Assembly (NCBI GenBank): GCA_014656175.1
Contig: BNBX01000006.1
Span: 186,001 to 250,000 of the forward strand
DNA: 64,000 bases
DNA from: Streptomyces werraensis
Lineage (GTDB): Bacteria > Actinomycetota > Actinomycetes > Streptomycetales > Streptomycetaceae
Direction of reading: 5' to 3'
Under the pieces are notes generated by a model. That model ran no database searches. It was not told the origin of the DNA and saw only the letters and a list, made by a program, of their open reading frames with translations. Position numbers and translations under genes: made by a program. Positions 58,700 through 64,000 of this stretch are shown piece after piece (the first letter of the stretch is position 1; the number at the start of each line of letters is the position of its first letter).

Positions 58700-59092
58700 G
58701 TGTGCCTCCTGTGGGACGGACGGTCCGCCCGGTGCCGACCTGCACCGGGCACGCTTGCTCCCCCGGCCTCCCACCGCACCATCGCTCGGCCCGGGCGACC
58801 AGCGCAGCGGAGGCATACAGGTGAGGGCCCCGGGAACACGGGCCCGTGGCTCCGGCCGGACACACACCGGAACCGGCGGCCGTGACGACCCCAACGGGCG
58901 CCCCCGCCACGGCGCCCGCACGGGAACACTGTTAGGTTCCCGTTGCACCGTTCTGTCCCGGAAAGGAACAACATCACGTCCCCCACCGGCAACGGCCCGA
59001 CTCCGCCTCCCGAGGCGGCCAGGCGCCACCCGACCCTGTTCCGTGCCATCCACCGCCGGCGGAACCCGCCACTGCGGCGTTCGGACATCACG
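58700..59092 (+). other. Intergenic region upstream of the MFS symporter gene, start of the symporter uncertain
   Basis: The 390 bases between the divergent lipoprotein and symporter genes hold no independent gene. The symporter frame is open back to a TTG at 58943. A good SD-like GGAAAGGAAC at 58959-58968 is followed only by ATC or ACG codons in frame, so either the GTG at 59093 or an unusual start is used. Confidence 0.4.
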
Positions 59093-60472
59093 GTGACGGA
59101 CGAGCGGGCGGTGAAGCGCGCGGTGAAGGCCGCCTCGCTCGGCAACGCCATGGAATGGTTCGACTTCGGGATCTACGCGTACCTGGCCGGCACCATCGGC
59201 AGGGTCTTCTTCCCCTCGGGGAACGAGACGGTGCAGCTGCTGTCGTCCTTCGCCACCTTCGCCGTGGCGTTCCTGGTGCGTCCGCTGGGCGGCATGGTCT
59301 TCGGACCGATGGGCGACAAGATCGGCCGCAAGAAGGTCCTCGCCCTGACGATGATCCTCATGGCGATCGGCACGGCCGCGATCGGCATGCTGCCGTCGTA
59401 CGCGGCGGTCGGCTTCTGGGCGCCGCTGCTGCTGATCCTCTTCCGGCTGCTCCAGGGCTTCTCCACCGGCGGCGAGTACGGCGGCGCCTCCACCTTCATC
59501 GCCGAGTACGCTCCCGACCGGCGGCGCGGCTACTTCGGCAGCTTCCTGGAGCTGGGCACGCTCGCCGGCTACACCGGCGCGGCCACCCTGGTCGTGGCGC
59601 TCACCGCCTGGCTGGGCTCCGACACCATGGACGCCTGGGGCTGGCGCATCCCCTTCCTGATCGCAGCACCGCTGGGCATCGTCGGCATCTACCTGCGGCT
59701 GAAGCTGGACGACACCCCCGCCTACCTCAAGCTGGGGGAGGGCAACGTCCGCGCCTCCGAGGCGGCGAACCAGGTCGAGACCACGGCCCGCGGCGACCTC
59801 GCCAAGATCTTCCGGCAGCACTGGCGGCCCCTGGTGCTGTGCATCGCCCTGGTCGGCGCCTACAACATCACCGACTACATGCTGCTGTCGTACATGCCGA
59901 CGTACCTGTCCGACGAACTGCACTACAAGGAGTCCCACGGGCTGCTGATCCTGGTCGCCACCATGGTGGTGCTGATGCTGATCATCAACCAGGTCGGCAA
60001 GCTCAACGACCGCTACGGACGCAAGCCGCTGCTGATGGCCGGCATGCTGGGCTTCCTCGTCCTGTCCGCGCCGGCGTTCGTGCTGGTGCAGCAGGGCAGC
60101 CTGCTCGCGGTGTCGGCGGGCATGCTGATGCTCGGCCTGTCCCTGGTCTGCCTGCTCGGCACCATGTCGGCCGCGCTGCCCGCCATGTTCCCGACGTCCG
60201 TGCGCTACGGCTCCCTGTCGGTCGGCTACAACCTGTCGGCCTCGCTGTTCGGCGGCACCACGCCGCTGGTGATCACCGCGCTGATCGGCGCGACCGGCTC
60301 GGACATGATGCCCGCGTACTACGCGATGGCGGCCGCCCTGGTCGGTGTGATCGCCGTGGCCTTCATGAAGGAGACGGCGCAGCAGCCGCTGGAGGGGTCC
60401 CCGCCCTCGGTGCAGACCGAGGAGGAGGCCGCGGAGATGGTGCAGGCGCAGGCACCGGTCCCGAAGTTCTGA
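59093..60472 (+). CDS. MFS metabolite:proton symporter (ProP-like)
   Basis: 459 residues from GTG 59093 (start uncertain). The beginning KRAVKAASLGNAMEWFDFGI is typical of the ProP/KgtP/ShiA group. Motif A reads GPMGDKIGRKKVL, followed by RLLQGFSTGGEYGGASTFIA and the repeated loop QVGKLNDRYGRKPLLM in the second half. Twelve membrane segments. Relatives import osmolytes such as proline and betaine, or dicarboxylates, with protons. The charged C-terminal tail is shorter than the coiled coil of osmosensing ProP. Confidence 0.88.
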   Translation: MTDERAVKRAVKAASLGNAMEWFDFGIYAYLAGTIGRVFFPSGNETVQLLSSFATFAVAFLVRPLGGMVFGPMGDKIGRKKVLALTMILMAIGTAAIGMLPSYAAVGFWAPLLLILFRLLQGFSTGGEYGGASTFIAEYAPDRRRGYFGSFLELGTLAGYTGAATLVVALTAWLGSDTMDAWGWRIPFLIAAPLGIVGIYLRLKLDDTPAYLKLGEGNVRASEAANQVETTARGDLAKIFRQHWRPLVLCIALVGAYNITDYMLLSYMPTYLSDELHYKESHGLLILVATMVVLMLIINQVGKLNDRYGRKPLLMAGMLGFLVLSAPAFVLVQQGSLLAVSAGMLMLGLSLVCLLGTMSAALPAMFPTSVRYGSLSVGYNLSASLFGGTTPLVITALIGATGSDMMPAYYAMAAALVGVIAVAFMKETAQQPLEGSPPSVQTEEEAAEMVQAQAPVPKF

Positions 60473-60705
60473 AAGCGGGCGGGCCGGCGACGGCGGTGAG
60501 GGGCGGGTGCGCGGCACCCGTCCAGTTGCCCAACGCTCTGGCCGGCGCGGACCCCGTGGACGCGGCCCCACCACCGTCGTAGGACTGCACCAGCCTGAAC
60601 GGCCGACAGCACCCCCAGGGCCCTTCCCGCCCAGGGGCGCATGTCCCCGGTGACGCGGCGGGCCCGGGTCCCGTGGCACCACAGCCGTTCCGCCCGCGCC
60701 GACGG

Positions 60706-61323
60706 TCAGAGAGCGGAGAGCAGACCGTCCAGGGGCGTGGGCGGCCGCTCCTGGCCCAGCGCCTCGACCAGCACCCGGCCGTAGTGGATCTTGCGGCCCT
60801 TCTTGGTGCCGAGGAAGCGGCGGAGCTGCTGCTCAGGGGCCCGGCTCCGCTGCGCGGGCTGCCGGAGGAAGGTGCTCAGGGCACGGAAGTCCCCCTGCTC
60901 CCGCACCAGTTCGGTCACCCGGTCCACGCCCAGGGCGCGGATCAGCTCGTCCTCCAGATCCGCCGCGCAGACGAAGACGCCGTCACTTCCGGCACCCGCC
61001 CGCTCCCAGCCCCGCGCGTAATAGCCGCGTTCCCTCTCGTCGCACAGCCCTGTCAGACGCAGGCCCAGTCCACGGGGGCCGAGGAGGGCGGAGAAGCGGC
61101 CGACGTTCATCGCGCCCCCCATCGGCAGCACGCAGACGCCCTCCGTCGCCATGTCCCGGCCGTGGCGTGCGGCGAGCGCACCGACCGCGGCGGCGTCACT
61201 GAGCCCCTCCAGCAGGACGACCGTACGGACGGACAACCGCCCGGCCAGTTCCCGCGCCGGACCACCGGGCCCGCCGGCCGCCCACGCGGTCACCGCGTCC
61301 CGGAACGCGTTCATGTCGCTCAT
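60706..61323 (-). CDS. TOPRIM-domain protein related to the OLD-type nuclease C-terminus, without ATPase
   Basis: 205 residues from ATG 61323 (a second ATG three codons later is possible). The sequence RTVVLLEGLSDAAAVGALAA gives the TOPRIM Glu and following Asp, and VCVLPMGGAMNVGRFSALLG with LTGLCDERERGYYARGWERA follow the pattern of OLD-family TOPRIM domains. The last part (FLRQPAQRSRAPEQQLRRFL, then GTKKGRKIHYG) is basic. There is no ABC ATPase domain in this gene or next to it, so it is a stand-alone TOPRIM protein. Nuclease activity is an inference. Confidence 0.72.
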   Translation of the reverse strand: MSDMNAFRDAVTAWAAGGPGGPARELAGRLSVRTVVLLEGLSDAAAVGALAARHGRDMATEGVCVLPMGGAMNVGRFSALLGPRGLGLRLTGLCDERERGYYARGWERAGAGSDGVFVCAADLEDELIRALGVDRVTELVREQGDFRALSTFLRQPAQRSRAPEQQLRRFLGTKKGRKIHYGRVLVEALGQERPPTPLDGLLSAL

Positions 61324-61644
61324 GTGCCGAGTCTTCGCCGGAAGAAGCGAATGCGGTACTCGTTTTCGCCCCGCGGCCCGCCGGCACGAGGTACGGCACA
61401 CCCCTCACGGGGCGGGCGCGCCCGAACCCTGAGCGGCGGCCGGAGCACGCCGCGAGAACCCTGACGCCCCACACGTACAGGGGTGCAGCGCCTGGCGCCG
61501 ACGGCGGGTGAGGGGAGCTCCTGAGGGTGGCGGGAACCCGTCGGGACCTGGCCCTCACGCCCATGGGAACCCGTGCCGCGGCTCGTTAGCTTCGGTGGCG
61601 TCCGCGTCCGAGGGGACCGGAGGACCACCGGAGGAAGACCGCGT

Positions 61645-62334
61645 ATGCATGCCCAGATCATCCTGTTCGACGGCTTCGACCCGCTCGACGTCGTCGCGCC
61701 CTACGAGGTCCTGTACGCGGGAGGCACCGCGTCCGGAGGGGCGCTCACCGTCGAGCTGGTCACCGCAGAGGGCCCGCGCGAGGTGGTGAGCGGCACCGGC
61801 GCCCTCACCCTGCGCGCCACCGGCACCCTCGACCCCCGGGCGGCCGACCTGATCGTGGTCCCGGGCGCCTCGGGCCGGGTCGGCGAACCCGGCGAGGTGC
61901 CCGACGTCGACGCGGGGGAGGGGGAGTGGCGGCAGGACGAGTTCGTCCCCGTCCTGCTGGGCCGCGCCCTGACCACCCGGTTGCCCACGCTGCTCAAGGA
62001 GGCGCTGGACGACCCGGCGGTGACCGTGGCCACGGTGTGCGGAGGTTCGCTGGTGCCCGCCATGGCCGGTCTGCTGGAGGGCCGCCACGCCACGACCCAC
62101 CATCTGGGCCTCGACATGCTCGACGCGACCGGCGTCCACGCGGTGCGCGCCCGAGTCGTCGACGACGGCGACCTGGTCAGCGGCGCCGGTGTCACCTCCG
62201 GCCTCGACCTGGGCCTGTACCTGCTGGAACGGGAACTGGGCCCGCGCATCGCGCACGCCGTCGAGACCCTCTTCGCCCACGAGCGCCGCGGCACGGTCTG
62301 GCGCGCCGCGGGCCCGGCCCCGGCGACGCTGTGA
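61645..62334 (+). CDS. DJ-1/PfpI-family protein
   Basis: 229 residues from ATG 61645 after GGAGGAAG. It begins MHAQIILFDGFDPLDVVAPY, and has the nucleophile elbow VATVCGGSLVPAMAGLLEG with a Cys, followed by ATTHHLGLDML and SGAGVTSGLDLGLYLLERE. This pattern fits the isonitrile hydratase/GlxA-like branch without an attached helix-turn-helix. It probably acts on a small electrophile or isocyanide. The next gene follows after 47 bases. Confidence 0.85.
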   Translation: MHAQIILFDGFDPLDVVAPYEVLYAGGTASGGALTVELVTAEGPREVVSGTGALTLRATGTLDPRAADLIVVPGASGRVGEPGEVPDVDAGEGEWRQDEFVPVLLGRALTTRLPTLLKEALDDPAVTVATVCGGSLVPAMAGLLEGRHATTHHLGLDMLDATGVHAVRARVVDDGDLVSGAGVTSGLDLGLYLLERELGPRIAHAVETLFAHERRGTVWRAAGPAPATL

Positions 62335-62381
62335 CACACGCCCTCCGCCTCTTCTCGTCCTCACCACAGGAGACGCTCGCT

Positions 62382-62726
62382 ATGACCGCCGACACCGACC
62401 GGACCGCCTCCCCCGAAGGCGTCTGGGACCTGACCGTCGCCACCCCCGTGGGCCGTATCAAGGCCGTCGTCGAGTTCCGCCTGCGGGACGGCTCCCTCAC
62501 CGGCGTCGCGTCCGGCGCGGGTGAGGACGTACCGCTGCGGGACATCGCCGTGGACGGCTCCCGCGTCACCTGGAAGCAGTCGGTCACCAAGCCCCTCCGG
62601 CTGAACCTCGCCTTCGCCGTGGACGTCCGCGACGACACCCTGGAGGGCACCTCGCGGGCCGGCCGTCTGCCCGCCTCGAAGGTCTTGGGAACACGCCGAA
62701 CGACACCGGCGCGAACGGCGGAATAG
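62382..62726 (+). CDS. Small hypothetical protein, possibly co-transcribed with the DJ-1 gene
   Basis: 114 residues from ATG 62382 (AGGAGA upstream). It reads WDLTVATPVGRIKAVVEFRL, then VPLRDIAVDGSRVTWKQSVT, a beta-rich domain of the type seen in single-domain actinomycete proteins that bind small molecules. The C-terminal tail SKVLGTRRTTPARTAE is basic. Function unknown. Confidence 0.75.
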   Translation: MTADTDRTASPEGVWDLTVATPVGRIKAVVEFRLRDGSLTGVASGAGEDVPLRDIAVDGSRVTWKQSVTKPLRLNLAFAVDVRDDTLEGTSRAGRLPASKVLGTRRTTPARTAE

Positions 62727-62808
62727 GGGACCGGAGGTCGCTGTTACACCTGCTGCCTGACATGCGCGAGTCACTCGACTCGGGCGGTGACGGCGGAAGG
62801 AGCACCTC

Positions 62809-62973
62809 ATGGCACGCAGCACGGCACGCCCGGTCGTCAAGCTGAAGTCCACGGCCGGCACCGGCGTCACCTACGTGACGCGGAAGAACCGTCTGAACGA
62901 CCCCGACCGGCTGGTCCTGCGCAAGTACGACGCGGTCGCCGGACAGCACGTCCTCTTCCGCGAGGAGCGCTGA
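62809..62973 (+). CDS. rpmG: 50S ribosomal protein L33, cysteine-free (zinc-independent) form
   Basis: 54 residues from ATG 62809, behind GGAAGGAG. The sequence ARSTARPVVKLKSTAGTGVT, then YVTRKNRLNDPDRLVLRKYD is unmistakably L33. The two CxxC pairs of the zinc form are absent, so this is the C-minus paralogue that actinomycetes usually express when zinc is scarce, under Zur control. I could not find a clear Zur box upstream. L31 type B and L36 genes follow. Confidence 0.93.
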   Translation: MARSTARPVVKLKSTAGTGVTYVTRKNRLNDPDRLVLRKYDAVAGQHVLFREER

Positions 62974-63097
62974 CGCGAGGAACGCGCGCGCGAGCCCGTT
63001 CGATCGAGGGCGTCCGAGACAGGCACGTCCACGCGAGGTCGTCGACACACCCCGTCTCCGCCGCTCCCTGCGGCGGAGGCCGCCAGAAAGGACATCC

Positions 63098-63355
63098 ATG
63101 AGGCACGGCATCCACCCCGTCTCCCGTCCGGTCGTCTTCCGTGACCGTGCGGCAGGGTTCCAGTTCCTGACCCGCTCCACCCTCGACTCCGACAGGACGG
63201 TCGAGTGGGAGGACGGCGCGACGTATCCGGTCGTCGACGTGGAGATCTCGTCGGCGAGCCACCCGTTCTACACCGGAACCGCACGCGTCCTCGACACCGC
63301 CGGACGCGTGGAGCGCTTCGAGCGGCGCTACGGCGCCGCCCCGGCCGGCCGCTGA
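63098..63355 (+). CDS. rpmE2: 50S ribosomal protein L31 type B
   Basis: 85 residues from ATG 63098 after AAAGGA. MRHGIHPVSRPVVFRDRAAG, then FLTRSTL and VDVEISSASHPFYTG are type B L31 features, without the zinc-binding cysteines of type A. It replaces the zinc-bearing L31 in the large subunit when zinc is limiting. It lies between cysteine-free L33 and L36 genes, 124 bases after L33. Confidence 0.93.
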   Translation: MRHGIHPVSRPVVFRDRAAGFQFLTRSTLDSDRTVEWEDGATYPVVDVEISSASHPFYTGTARVLDTAGRVERFERRYGAAPAGR

Positions 63356-63399
63356 CGCGCCCCCGGCCCTCACCAGGTCTTTCCCACCAGGAGTACGCG

Positions 63400-63522
63400 A
63401 TGAAGGTACGCAAGTCCCTGCGCTCGCTGAAGGCCAAGCCCGGCGCCCAGGTGGTGCGCCGCCGGGGCGTGACCTTCGTGATCAACAAGAAGGACCCGCG
63501 TTTCAAGGCCCGCCAGGGCTGA
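63400..63522 (+). CDS. rpmJ: 50S ribosomal protein L36, cysteine-free form
   Basis: 40 residues from ATG 63400, eight bases after AGGAG. KVRKSLRSLKAKPGAQVVRR, then RGVTFVINKKDPRFKARQG is the longer YkgO-like L36, in which the cysteines of the zinc knuckle are replaced. It is the last of the trio and is followed by a strong terminator. Confidence 0.93.
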   Translation: MKVRKSLRSLKAKPGAQVVRRRGVTFVINKKDPRFKARQG

Positions 63523-63548
63523 CGAGCCGCAGGCACCACGACGTCCGG

Positions 63549-63583
63549 ACGGCCCGGCACCGCACAGCGCGGTGCCGGGCCGT
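63549..63583 (+). terminator. Terminator after the ribosomal protein trio
   Basis: A perfect 15-bp stem (63549-63563 with 63569-63583) has a five-base ACAGC loop, 26 bases after the L36 stop. Confidence 0.85.
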
Positions 63584-63709
63584 CGGCGTGTCCCCGCACG
63601 ACCGCCCGGCCGTGCGGGGTCCCCGCCGCGCGGCCAGGATGGGAGGGACGTCGCGGGACCGGGCGGGTGATGCCGCCCCGGCGGGGCGCACGGCAGCCGG
63701 GAGGCGGAG

Positions 63710-64000
63710 ATGACGGTGAAGCGGGTCGGCATGGTGGTGCACGGCGGACGCCCCGAGGCGGTGGCGGCCGCCGGTACCGTCCGTGAGTGGTGCGCGAAGC
63801 ACGGCATCGCCTGCAAGGACGTCGACGTGTGGGACGACGGCGGCCGGCACAGCGCCCGCCAGGAGGTGGCCGCCGCGGGCGACCCCGACCTGGTCGTCAC
63901 CCTCGGCGGCGACGGCACGTTTCTGCGCGGCGCCCGGCTGGCCGCCGCCGCGGACGCCCTCGTCCTGGGCGTCGACCTCGGCCGGGTGGGCTTCTTGACC
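63710..64000 (+). CDS. nadK: NAD kinase, N-terminal part, cut by the window end
   Basis: An open frame from ATG 63710 (GGGAGGCGG upstream) continues past base 64000, giving 97 residues here. It reads MTVKRVGMVVHGGRPEAVAA, then DLVVTLGGDGTFLRGARLAA with the ATP-binding GGDGT motif, and VDLGRVGFLT, the second conserved turn. These are NAD kinase hallmarks. The enzyme phosphorylates NAD to NADP in the cytosol. In the second turn, Asp replaces the more usual Asn of NxGxxGFL. Confidence 0.85.
   Translation, partial: MTVKRVGMVVHGGRPEAVAAAGTVREWCAKHGIACKDVDVWDDGGRHSARQEVAAAGDPDLVVTLGGDGTFLRGARLAAAADALVLGVDLGRVGFLT

Noticed and set aside
63783..63998. A 71-residue frame at the right edge
   Set aside because: It is a shifted frame of the NAD kinase gene, whose true frame from 63710 has GGDGT and GFLT motifs.
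1..64000. tRNA, rRNA, CRISPR arrays or a polyketide/nonribosomal peptide cluster
   Set aside because: No cloverleaf-like sequences, regularly spaced repeats or modular synthase motifs were seen on reading; the only tandem repeat is the short one at 21681.

Overview
The window looks like chromosomal DNA of a Streptomyces-type actinomycete. The G+C content is very high with strong third-position GC bias, GTG starts are common, several genes look leaderless, and there are many LacI-, TetR- and XRE-type regulators, lipoprotein sugar-binding proteins, and importer operons without their own ATPase (a family habit that relies on a shared MsiK-type ATPase). I see no rRNA, tRNA, CRISPR array or large biosynthetic cluster.

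Region 1 (about 0.4-21.7 kb) is a carbohydrate-utilisation locus. It holds a TetR regulator, an SGNH esterase, a secreted PA14-GH2-LamG enzyme, a secreted GH2-CBM42 (AbfB) enzyme, an operon matching ytfQ-ytfR-ytfT-yjfF (the E. coli galactofuranose importer), two neighbouring LacI paralogues, a cytosolic GH2 enzyme, and a second MalEFG-type importer. All three GH2 enzymes share a PEYPRPQ-type motif, and five palindromes of the form TTACAWCGWTGTAA sit in front of the transcription units. I read this as one regulon that degrades and imports a furanose-rich glycan, most likely galactofuranose and/or arabinofuranose.

Region 2 (21.7-31.4 kb) holds a TetR/DHA2 efflux pair with a 30-bp operator, an MFS carrier, a pirin, and a decayed IS5-like transposase. 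Its left IS end and a second distant end (25-bp inverted repeats, 22/25 identical) bracket a DUF3592-like membrane protein. Next come a stand-alone HflX N-terminal-like protein that ends at the IS boundary, a LysE exporter and a MerR-methyltransferase fusion.

Region 3 (31.6-44.8 kb) has a two-component system, then a bxl-like xylo-oligosaccharide system (LacI regulator, importer genes E/F/G, GH3 beta-xylosidase). It is followed by a pentonate dehydratase and a 2-keto-3-deoxy-pentonate dehydratase under a divergent GntR regulator. Together these suggest import and cleavage of pentose oligomers and oxidative (Weimberg-type) pentose catabolism. A copy of the bxl-type palindrome (CGAAA-N-TTTCG) in front of the cytosolic GH2 gene of region 1 hints at cross-control.

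Region 4 (45-64 kb) is general accessory and housekeeping content: an HD-domain protein with a GlxA-type regulator, a haloperoxidase-like hydrolase, an aldo/keto reductase with an XRE regulator, a FAD oxidoreductase, a NUDIX hydrolase, transporters, a P1 peptidase, a methyltransferase, a lipoprotein, a TOPRIM-only protein, a DJ-1 protein, a trio of cysteine-free ribosomal proteins (L33, L31 type B, L36), and the start of an NAD kinase gene that runs off the window.
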